Positions 1 to 5,967 of a stretch of DNA of 8,171 bases are shown here, one piece after another. Position numbers and translations under genes: made by a program. The notes beneath the pieces are model-generated. The model saw nothing but the letters and a program-made list of their open reading frames with translations, was not told the DNA's origin and made no database searches. The DNA comes from Candidatus Omnitrophota bacterium (lineage in GTDB: Bacteria; Omnitrophota; Gorgyraeia; Zapsychrales; Zapsychraceae), in contig JAGYNW010000086.1 of the NCBI GenBank assembly GCA_018399915.1, positions 1 to 8,171 on the forward strand. Direction: 5' to 3'. Numbering within the stretch: position 1 is the first letter of the stretch; each line of letters begins with the position of its first letter.

Positions 1-474
1 GGTATCATTGCGCTGATAAAAATTAACAATAATAATGAAACATTAAAAGGCCGCGGGTTAGCCATCTCCGGGATCATTATGGGTTCACTGGCAATTGTTA
101 TTTTACCGATCATAGGGCTATTGGCTGCAATCGCGATCCCAAATCTCTTGCGGGCGAAAATAAGCGCGAATGAAGCTATGGCGCAAAGAACGCTTTCCTA
201 TCTTGCAAAGAGCGCGGAAAACTACAAGAGTGAAAATAACGGCAAACTTCCCCAAACAACGCATGATCTCAAAAACATCAATCCCGATTATCAGCCTCCG
301 TCCCAGTATTGTGGCCAAAGCGTGTTAGGATATGAATATTCCTGCGAATTCAACGCCAACGGTTACACCTTTATCGCCGAACCCACAGTAAAACAAAGCA
401 CAGGCACTAAAATCTTCACCATAAAAAACGGAGAATCCCTTGTCGCCAAAGACATTCACGACAAAGCAGAGTAA
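1..474 (+). CDS. DUF4190-like/type IV pilin-like chimaeric membrane protein (5' end outside window)
   Basis: The reading frame is open from base 1, so the ATG at 79 is probably internal. The 26 codons before it read GIIALIKI...LKGRGLAISGII, which resembles the second half of a DUF4190 double-helix membrane domain and continues without a break into the hydrophobic stretch GSLAIVILPIIGLLAAIAIP. This is followed by NLLRAKISANEAMAQRTL, which looks like the amphipathic N-terminal helix of a type IV pilin or pseudopilin. The remaining ~95 residues form a small, probably extracytoplasmic domain with two cysteines (YCG and YSC, 11 residues apart) that could form a disulfide. No prepilin peptidase site (G-FTLxE) is visible, so processing like a true pilin is doubtful. 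Membrane location is inferred; the function is unknown. The gene ends with TAA and converges on the minus-strand fibre genes 54 bp away. I am confident that it is coding and that it extends upstream, and less sure of the family names. Confidence 0.8.
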   Translation, partial: GIIALIKINNNNETLKGRGLAISGIIMGSLAIVILPIIGLLAAIAIPNLLRAKISANEAMAQRTLSYLAKSAENYKSENNGKLPQTTHDLKNINPDYQPPSQYCGQSVLGYEYSCEFNANGYTFIAEPTVKQSTGTKIFTIKNGESLVAKDIHDKAE

Positions 475-528
475 TGAATTTGATTTGGTAGCAGAGGAAT
501 GGCGGAGGAGATTCAGCAGATTACCTGC

Positions 529-2280
529 TCATAGAGCTTCGAACTCTTTTTGCAACTCTTGAAAACGGTCTCTCAGCCTGTCATTGCGGGCTTTTAATTC
601 TTTCAGCGCCTCAACTAATATCGGAGTTATTGTTGCATAGCTCACGCTTTTATACCCGTCAGGAGAGGTATTAACCACTTCTGGAAATTCCTTTTCAATT
701 TCTTGCGCAATAAAACCGATATGTTGGGAGGCTTCATCAGGTTCAGTAATGACATTGTATCCTACCGCTTGAATATTCATGACCTTCCCTAAGACATTAG
801 TCAAGGGTTGAACTTGTTTTTTTAATCGTGCATCCGACGCCTGCAACCAGGAATTCGCTGCATCGACCGTGGCATCCCCCCCATAGATCCTTAACCTGTA
901 TCCCTGGGGATCTTCTCCGCCGATGACTGTATCTCCGGTCTTTAACACGGTTAAGGCATTAGAACGGCTCAAATCCCCGGAACCATTTCCCACGACTAAA
1001 AGGGGTTCCGAATCAACCCAAGAATCAACTGTTCCGGAAATAATATTAAATCGTCCAAACACATTGGATTGCATTGCTGTGGCGGTTGTTTCCACGTTAA
1101 AAGCCGAGCTGTACTGCCCGTCTGTTAGCGTATTATTTCCTATCGCCAAGGAATTGAAACCATTGACCGTTGTCGATCTTCCCAAAGCAACCCCCAGGAT
1201 CTCATCGGCTACGGTATTGTATCCCATGGAGGTTGAATACGATTCCGTAGCCTGTGCATTGTACCCAAACGCTATTGAGGATACCCCATAGGCCCCGCAA
1301 TTGTACCCGATGGCGGTAGAAGCTACCGTAAATAAACTGGTACTGCTTTCACCCAGGGCTATGGCAGAATCACCGATAACCTGATTATTGCTTCCTAATG
1401 TAATGGCTGCCGTAGAAGGAGCATTGACTTGATTATCTTTTCCCATAGCCACTGAGGCAATCCCATTATTGACCAGGGAATACCCTATCGAAACAGAATA
1501 ATTCGCGATAGCACCGTTAAAATCTCCAATAGAAACGGCATGAAGACTGGTTGCTGTGTTATTGCTTCCGATGGAGGTTGACGAAACGCCTTCCGCGGTT
1601 ACATCAAAACCCAAGGCCACGGAATAATCTCCGATTTTCGCATCATCCCAATGGTCACCTGTGACCGTACCCGCACGAAAGGCGGCTTTTCTTGGGTACC
1701 AAAACATCCGTGTCCCGGCTCCTGAAGCCGTTAAAAAAGCCCCGTTGCCAAATGAACCAAAAGCCAAAATGCCACCGTCTGAAGAAGCGGCCCGGTCTTG
1801 ATCCAAAGTCAACCGCGCATGCGGAGTCGCGGAACCTATCCCAATGCTGCCATCATTGGTTACCGAAAGGATGTCTCCATCGCTATTATCATTGCTGCTT
1901 AGCATCAAAAACGGATGAGTCAACCCGGAGGCGCTGATTTCCAATAACGCATCAGGAGCCGGATCCCCGATCCCTACAAACAAATTTTCATTAGTATCGA
2001 TGGGATGGATTACCCCGCTGTCTTCCTGCCGCCAAACCAATAATGCCTCCGAAGCTGTATCTCCGCAAACAATCATTTCACCGGCAACCGAATCATAATA
2101 AATCAGGCCCACGTTTGAGGCGTCACACGTTATGGGATTAACGGTTGTGTCGGTCGGCATGATCCGGATAGATGTGTACGCCCCGTAAGGGGAAGGATAA
2201 AACGTTGATAAACTGAGTGTTTCAGCGTTTCCTGTACTGACAAGAAAGAGTATAAAAAAGAGGACTAAAAATTTTCTCAT
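529..2280 (-). CDS. Secreted YadA-head/S74-chaperone fibre protein, paralogue 3 (583 aa)
   Basis: This is the last gene of the three-gene fibre operon. A Sec signal peptide (MRKFLVLFF..., cleavage likely after GNA at residue 19) precedes the mature start ETLSLSTFYPSPYGAYTSIR. C52 and C72 flank an N-x-GLIYYD segment and may pair. FVGIGDPAPDALLEIS (101-116) is a tail-fibre-like 'GIG' motif, and FWYPRKAAFRAG (193-204) leads into the head. Residues 221-412 hold 13.5 YadA-type repeats (xAxG...); two units are longer (16 and 15 residues), and an extra Cys lies at 328. The connector LLVVGNGSG...NALTVLK precedes ASDARLKK (481-488), the S74 self-cleavage motif with Ser482 and Lys487. The chaperone core includes IGFIAQEIEKEFPEVV, and a short charged coiled coil ends the protein. 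A surface-exposed homo- or heterotrimer is inferred. Its ATG overlaps the previous stop by one base (TAATG) and has a clear GGGAG upstream, suggesting coupled translation. No membrane anchor is visible. Confidence 0.9.
   Translation of the reverse strand: MRKFLVLFFILFLVSTGNAETLSLSTFYPSPYGAYTSIRIMPTDTTVNPITCDASNVGLIYYDSVAGEMIVCGDTASEALLVWRQEDSGVIHPIDTNENLFVGIGDPAPDALLEISASGLTHPFLMLSSNDNSDGDILSVTNDGSIGIGSATPHARLTLDQDRAASSDGGILAFGSFGNGAFLTASGAGTRMFWYPRKAAFRAGTVTGDHWDDAKIGDYSVALGFDVTAEGVSSTSIGSNNTATSLHAVSIGDFNGAIANYSVSIGYSLVNNGIASVAMGKDNQVNAPSTAAITLGSNNQVIGDSAIALGESSTSLFTVASTAIGYNCGAYGVSSIAFGYNAQATESYSTSMGYNTVADEILGVALGRSTTVNGFNSLAIGNNTLTDGQYSSAFNVETTATAMQSNVFGRFNIISGTVDSWVDSEPLLVVGNGSGDLSRSNALTVLKTGDTVIGGEDPQGYRLRIYGGDATVDAANSWLQASDARLKKQVQPLTNVLGKVMNIQAVGYNVITEPDEASQHIGFIAQEIEKEFPEVVNTSPDGYKSVSYATITPILVEALKELKARNDRLRDRFQELQKEFEAL
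532..840 (-). other. Peptidase S74 intramolecular chaperone domain, paralogue 3
   Basis: Residues 481-583, from ASDARLKK to the end. Ser482 and Lys487 have the five-residue spacing of the Ser-Lys dyad described for S74-type domains. The core IGFIAQEIEKEFPEVV and GYKSVSYATITPILVEALKEL fits the family. Cleavage before Ser482 would release about 102 residues. Confidence 0.85.
1045..1620 (-). repeat. YadA-type head repeats in paralogue 3 (13.5 units)
   Basis: Residues 221-412 split into 13 units that begin with an xAxG-like tetrad (VALG, TSIG, VSIG, VAMG, ITLG, IALG and so on) plus a half unit (NVFGRFN). Eleven units are 14 residues long; the fifth has 16 and the seventh 15. The 'ASG' turn of the classic YadA repeat is mostly lost, which makes this the most diverged of the three heads. 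The repeat is visible in protein, not as near-identical DNA. Confidence 0.85.
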
Positions 2281-4058
2281 TATTCTCCCATTAATTCAAT
2301 TATGCGATTATCCAATTGCTTCCGTAAACTCTGCATCTCTGATTCCATCGCCGTGTTTTGATGCCGTAATTCTTTTACCGCTTCAATCAAGACCGCAGAC
2401 ACTCGGTCATAACTAACAGATTTGTATCCATTTAAAGCCGTAACCACAAATTCCGGATAGACAGGTTCAATCTCTTGAGCGATAAAACCGATATGTGCGG
2501 TTTCATTTTCCGGGTCATTAAGAGCCTTATACCGAACACCCCTGATTTTAGCAAGGGAGGCTAAACAGCCGGTCAAAGGAAGGATGTCTTTTTTCAATCT
2601 CTCATCAGAATCAGTTTTCCATTGATTCGCAGCATCTACCGAAGCGCTGCCTCCGCGTACTCGCAACATGTAACCTTCATTGGTTCCTGATCCTATGGTT
2701 AAGTTCCCATCTTTAACGATGGTCCATACATTATTGCGATTCGCGCTATCAATTCCATTACCGATCACAAACAAAGGATCCTGCGCCACATAAGAGAAAG
2801 AATCTCCAGCGATGACATTGTACTTCCCCAAAACAACCGAAGCATAGGATTGGGCGGTAGCGCCGTTTCCCGCCAGAGCAAAAGAGCCTGTACCTGAAGC
2901 AGTCGCATAGTTACCCATGGCTGTTGCATATTGTCCGGAGACGGTCACTCCGTGACCCACAGCCAAATTATTGCTATTTAAAGATTGCGAATCCTTCCCG
3001 AGAACAACCGAATACGCGTTTTGCGCATTATTAGATTGTCCCAAAACCGTAGCGTGACTGCCTGAAGCCGTAGAAGTATCCCCTATCGCAACAGCATAAA
3101 TGTCATCAGCCACATTCGAAAAACCCAAAGTTACGGCATAGGCGGCTAAAGAGGCGTTCGTATCTCCAAAAGAGACCGTATAATCATCACTGGCCGTTGA
3201 ATCCAATCCCAAGGTTGTCGACCCTGATTTGGCACTGACAACCCGTAATCCTATTGCCGTGGCATACGGCCCGGGAGAACGCGCACCCAAACCCATGGCC
3301 GTAGAATAATCGCCGCTGGCAATCCCGCTGCTCAAGGCGGTACCGGCCAGGCCTAAGGCCGCGGAATTCATACCCATAGCAAGGGAATATTTTCCGATTT
3401 CGGTGTTATCCCATTGATCACCGTCAACATAACCCGCGCGGAAAGCGCATTTTTTAGGATACCACATAAACCGTGTTCCTTCGCCTGCAAAATTCAGATC
3501 AGCCCCGGCATCAATTCTACCGAAAGCAAGAATACCACCATCAGCGCTACCCTGCCCAACAAGGTCCTCATCCAAACTAAGCTTAAAATCCGGGTTACTT
3601 GAATTTATCCCTAATCTTCCCGAATTATTCACCTTTAAAATATTTCCATCCAAAAAATCATTGCTGCTTAAATAAAGATAGTCATGTCCCAGACCTGACA
3701 TGCTTATTTCCAAAAAAGCCTCCGGAGTAAAATCTCCGATTCCAATAAAAATATCATCAGCGGTATCGGCGGGGGTCAAAAAATCACCCTCCTGAACCCA
3801 TGTAGTTGACTGTTTCTTAACATTAATCCCGTCATTGGCGCAAAAAGTTAATAAACCTGTGTTATCATCGTAAAACATCAATCCCTCATTCGCATCACTA
3901 CAAACGATCGGTTGCGCGATTGTGTCATAAGGGATCAAACGGATTTGGCGGTAAGCGCCTACAGGCGCCGGATAATAGGTAACCAAGGTCAGTACTTCAG
4001 CGGACAAAGACGAGGTAACCATACAAAAAAAACATAAGAATAAAAGGATCTTTTTCAT
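2280..4058 (-). CDS. Secreted YadA-head/S74-chaperone fibre protein, paralogue 2 (592 aa)
   Basis: This is the middle gene of the fibre operon. A signal peptide (MKKILLFLCFFCMVTSSLSA, cleavage likely after residue 20) is followed by EVLTLVTYYPAPVGAYRQIR. C53 and C73 have the same 20-residue spacing as in both paralogues. Next come IFIGIGDFTPEAFLEIS (about 103-119), a small 'SGRLGINSSNPDFKLSLD' segment, and MWYPKKCAFRAG (198-209, with an extra Cys204). The head at 226-414 has 13.5 units of 14 residues; one unit of 13 and one of 15 cancel out to give exactly 189 residues. LFVIGNGID...NNVWTIVK is the connector. The S74 domain starts at DSDERLKK (483-490) with Ser484 and Lys489, followed by IGFIAQEIEPVYPEFVV, GYKSVSYDRV and a terminal coiled coil. 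Its start overlaps the upstream stop by four bases (ATGA) behind only a weak GAGCAGG, so translation probably depends on ribosomes from the preceding gene. The S74 and YadA-head families are well known; the biological target is unknown. Confidence 0.9.
   Translation of the reverse strand: MKKILLFLCFFCMVTSSLSAEVLTLVTYYPAPVGAYRQIRLIPYDTIAQPIVCSDANEGLMFYDDNTGLLTFCANDGINVKKQSTTWVQEGDFLTPADTADDIFIGIGDFTPEAFLEISMSGLGHDYLYLSSNDFLDGNILKVNNSGRLGINSSNPDFKLSLDEDLVGQGSADGGILAFGRIDAGADLNFAGEGTRFMWYPKKCAFRAGYVDGDQWDNTEIGKYSLAMGMNSAALGLAGTALSSGIASGDYSTAMGLGARSPGPYATAIGLRVVSAKSGSTTLGLDSTASDDYTVSFGDTNASLAAYAVTLGFSNVADDIYAVAIGDTSTASGSHATVLGQSNNAQNAYSVVLGKDSQSLNSNNLAVGHGVTVSGQYATAMGNYATASGTGSFALAGNGATAQSYASVVLGKYNVIAGDSFSYVAQDPLFVIGNGIDSANRNNVWTIVKDGNLTIGSGTNEGYMLRVRGGSASVDAANQWKTDSDERLKKDILPLTGCLASLAKIRGVRYKALNDPENETAHIGFIAQEIEPVYPEFVVTALNGYKSVSYDRVSAVLIEAVKELRHQNTAMESEMQSLRKQLDNRIIELMGE
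2283..2612 (-). other. Peptidase S74 intramolecular chaperone domain, paralogue 2
   Basis: Residues 483-592, from DSDERLKK to the end. Ser484 and Lys489 are retained; the residue before Ser is Asp instead of the Ala seen in both paralogues. The core is IGFIAQEIEPVYPEFVV and GYKSVSYDRVSAVLIEAVKEL. Predicted release of about 109 residues. Confidence 0.85.
2285..2289 (-). promoter_or_regulatory. Ribosome-binding site of fibre paralogue 3, inside the end of paralogue 2
   Basis: GGGAG on the minus strand, four bases before ATG 2280 and within the last codons (ATG GGA GAA TAA) of the preceding gene. Together with the TAATG junction it supports termination-reinitiation coupling. Confidence 0.6.
2817..3383 (-). 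repeat. YadA-type head repeats in paralogue 2 (13.5 units)
   Basis: Residues 226-414 divide into 13 units and a half unit (VVLGKYN). Eleven are exactly 14 residues; the second (TALSSGIASGDYS) has 13 and the thirteenth (FALAGNGATAQSYAS) has 15, so the total is 189. Tetrads such as TAMG, TAIG, TTLG and VAIG mark each turn of the expected left-handed beta-roll. Confidence 0.87.
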
Positions 4059-5872
4059 TGTGCCTGCTCAAGATTTAGTTGCTTGGAATTTTCTGCCTTT
4101 AATTTTTTTAAAATCATTATCTTTTCCTCGATCTCCGCCAATTGCGTTTCCAGCCTTTCATTTTCCCCCAATAATTCTTTGACCGACTCTAAAAGGATAG
4201 GGACTAATCGCCCGTATCCCAAACTTTTATATTGGGAAGGTGTAGACGTATCTGTACTCACCAGGCTGGGGAACTGCTTTTCTACATTTTGCGCGATCAA
4301 GCCAATATGATAGGGGGCTGTGGCGGCTTCGTTTAAAACATGATATTTTACACCCTGCAGTTTTTGGACCTTATCTAATACATTCTTCAGTGGTGTGATA
4401 TTCTTTTTTAAACGCATATCCGAGGCCGTATCCCAGGAATGGCCGACATCAACCGAAGCATCCCCGCCAACCACTTTCAATCGATAGATGCCGGGATCAA
4501 ACGCATTGATCGCGACATTACCATTTTTTAGTATCGTCAACGCATTTTTTCGTGCTGTTGAAAGTGTACCGTTACCGATAACGAAAAGGGGATCCGTCGA
4601 CACCCAGGAATTTGCGGTCATACCCGGCAGCACCGCATTGTTCAAACCCAAAACCGTCTCAGCATAAGAATGCGCCTCAACATTCACCCCGACGGCAAAC
4701 GAATAATTACCTGAAGCCAAAGTGTTGCTTCCTGAAGAAAAAGCATTTTCTCCCGACGATGTTGTGTTGATACCAAAGGCCATTGACGCCTCACCAGAGG
4801 CCTGGGCATTGTTGCCCATCGCAACAGAATAATCGCCACTGGCGATAGATTGCAAACCGGAAGCCATGGAAGCAATCCCGCTGGCTATTGTGGATTCACC
4901 GGTCACAAAAGAATAATCCCCCGAAGCGGTTGAGCTTCCTCCAAAAGCGACTGAAGAGGCTCCGCTGGCTGTTGTTGAATACCCCATAGCCACAGAAGCA
5001 AAACCAGAGGCAATTGTACTTTCTCCGGTCGCAACCGAATAGTCTCCGGAAGCCGTCGTTAATAATCCACTGGCAAAAGTATAATCATTCCCGGCATCCG
5101 TATTATGACCAGAGGCAAAAGAATTCAAAAAATTCGCTTGGGTATTATATCCTGAGGCAAAAGACCCGTATCCCTCCGAAAAAGAATTGTATCCAAACCC
5201 ATAATTGTGTTGATTAAAATTTTTTCCCGCATCAAATTGTTGCATCGCATAAAACGAGGCATTGCGGGGATACCATAAAAGGTGCGGATGCTGCAGGGGT
5301 GCATCACCCAAAGAATATGTATCGCCTGAGCCGAGCCCGCCATAGGAAATAATGCCACCGTCTGCCGTTGCGAGCGCAACTTTATCCGCATCCAGAGTCA
5401 ATCGAAATTCCGGCGTAACGGACGCTAATCCTATACGCCCGTCAATGCCGGCAATAAGAATATCCCCGTTATTGTCATCATCACTGCTTAAGTAAAGATA
5501 AGGGAAGTTCAAGCCGGACGCGCTGATCTCCAACAATGCGTCAGGTGTTCTATCGCCGATTCCAACAAAAATATTTTGTGATGAATCCGCAGGATAGATT
5601 ACCTGACCTTCCTGCTCCCATGTGGCAACTAAACGGTTTCCTGTGCTACCACAGGTCATTAATTTATTTTGAACACTGTCGAAAAAAATCAAACCTTCAT
5701 TCCCCGCATTACAAGTGACAGGATTGGAAAACGTATTCTGGGGGACCAGACGCAATTGATTAAAAACCCCGAAAGGAGAGGGATGATAACTTGAAATATT
5801 CCGCTTTTCTGCGTGGGCAATAGCTGCCCCAAGAAATGCGATGAGAAATATCAGGAAATAAGGTTTTTTCAT
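4055..5872 (-). CDS. Secreted YadA-head/S74-chaperone fibre protein, paralogue 1 (605 aa)
   Basis: This is the first gene of the fibre operon and has the cleanest repeats. A signal peptide (MKKPYFLIFLIAFLGAAIAHA, cleavage after AHA at 21) precedes EKRNISSYHPSPFGVFNQLR. C54 and C74 frame NEGLIFFD, like the C-x19-C modules of tail-fibre and collagen-like proteins. IFVGIGDRTPDALLEIS is at 101-117 and LLWYPRNASF at 198-207; a segment before the latter differs from the paralogues. Residues 224-412 form 13.5 YadA-type units, every one exactly 14 residues, with consensus [FV]AxGxxTxASGxYS. LFVIGNGTL...NALTILKNGNVAI follows. The S74 chaperone begins at ASDMRLKK (483-490; Ser484, Lys489) and includes IGLIAQNVEKQFPSLV. 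A longer C-terminal coiled coil (about 562-605) is rich in E, K, L and Q. Family knowledge says S74 domains trimerise the fibre and then cut themselves off; export and surface location are inferred. No Shine-Dalgarno sequence is evident before ATG 5872. Confidence 0.9.
   Translation of the reverse strand: MKKPYFLIFLIAFLGAAIAHAEKRNISSYHPSPFGVFNQLRLVPQNTFSNPVTCNAGNEGLIFFDSVQNKLMTCGSTGNRLVATWEQEGQVIYPADSSQNIFVGIGDRTPDALLEISASGLNFPYLYLSSDDDNNGDILIAGIDGRIGLASVTPEFRLTLDADKVALATADGGIISYGGLGSGDTYSLGDAPLQHPHLLWYPRNASFYAMQQFDAGKNFNQHNYGFGYNSFSEGYGSFASGYNTQANFLNSFASGHNTDAGNDYTFASGLLTTASGDYSVATGESTIASGFASVAMGYSTTASGASSVAFGGSSTASGDYSFVTGESTIASGIASMASGLQSIASGDYSVAMGNNAQASGEASMAFGINTTSSGENAFSSGSNTLASGNYSFAVGVNVEAHSYAETVLGLNNAVLPGMTANSWVSTDPLFVIGNGTLSTARKNALTILKNGNVAINAFDPGIYRLKVVGGDASVDVGHSWDTASDMRLKKNITPLKNVLDKVQKLQGVKYHVLNEAATAPYHIGLIAQNVEKQFPSLVSTDTSTPSQYKSLGYGRLVPILLESVKELLGENERLETQLAEIEEKIMILKKLKAENSKQLNLEQAQ
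4058..4426 (-). other. Peptidase S74 intramolecular chaperone domain, paralogue 1
   Basis: Residues 483-605, from ASDMRLKK to the end. Ser484 and Lys489 are retained. The core is IGLIAQNVEKQFPSLV and YKSLGYGRLVPILLESVKEL, followed by the longest coiled-coil tail of the three. Cleavage between Ala483 and Ser484 would release about 122 residues. Confidence 0.85.
4637..5203 (-). repeat. YadA-type head repeats in paralogue 1 (13.5 units, uninterrupted)
   Basis: Residues 224-412 are 13 consecutive units of exactly 14 residues plus a half unit (TVLGLNN), close to the YadA head consensus, for example VAMGYSTTASGASS and VAFGGSSTASGDYS. The underlying DNA has a 42-bp period but the copies have diverged. 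A stretch beginning at GDYS-VATGESTIASG recurs 42 residues later as GDYS-FVTGESTIASG, which points to a three-unit duplication. Confidence 0.92.
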
Positions 5873-5967
5873 ATGAAATTTAATAGTAAATACTCAGATT
5901 ACACATCATTATGTTACTAGTATACTATATTTATACTGTTAAAAAAGGAACCTCTTTTTAAAATATT
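5873..5967 (-). promoter_or_regulatory. AT-rich gap between murB and the fibre operon; possible promoter or leader
   Basis: These 95 bp are the only sizeable gap in the minus-strand block. Reading on the minus strand, a weak A-rich/T-rich inverted repeat (AAAGAGGTTCCTTTTTT, about 5942-5958) follows the murB stop and might slow transcription. A TATACT hexamer (plus-strand 5919-5924) lies inside the perfect 10-bp palindrome TAGTATACTA (5918-5927) and could be a -10 box, but no good -35 box sits 16-18 bp upstream. No Shine-Dalgarno sequence precedes ATG 5872. A separate fibre promoter is plausible but not proven. Confidence 0.3.

Noticed and set aside
515..529. Inverted repeat AGCAG-ATTAC-CTGCT in the convergent gap, as a bidirectional terminator
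   Set aside because: The stem is only five base pairs, it touches the stop codon of paralogue 3, and there is no T-run on either strand.
923..1291. 122-codon plus-strand frame opposite paralogue 3
   Set aside because: It lies wholly antisense to a well-supported gene with head repeats and has no recognisable domain. The same holds for the other plus-strand frames opposite the fibre, murB and ispH genes (for example 1692-1937, 5014-5217, 6802-7164, 7747-8082).
4637..5203. CRISPR-like array because of regular 42-bp periodicity
   Set aside because: The period comes from 14-residue protein repeats in an open frame. The DNA units are diverged and there are no repeat-spacer pairs.
5125..5391. 88-codon minus-strand frame inside paralogue 1, in another frame
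   Set aside because: It overlaps the repeat-coding frame of paralogue 1 and has no domain, no ribosome-binding site and no support of its own.
529..5872. Prophage or tail-fibre module, suggested by S74 chaperones and GIG motifs
   Set aside because: All three proteins have Sec signal peptides, which phage tail fibres lack, and there are no capsid, tail, integrase or lysis genes; the neighbours are housekeeping genes.
5941..5960. A-rich/T-rich inverted repeat after murB, as a firm intrinsic terminator
   Set aside because: The stem is almost all A-T with a wobble pair and a tiny loop. It may be weak attenuation at most, so I did not call a terminator.
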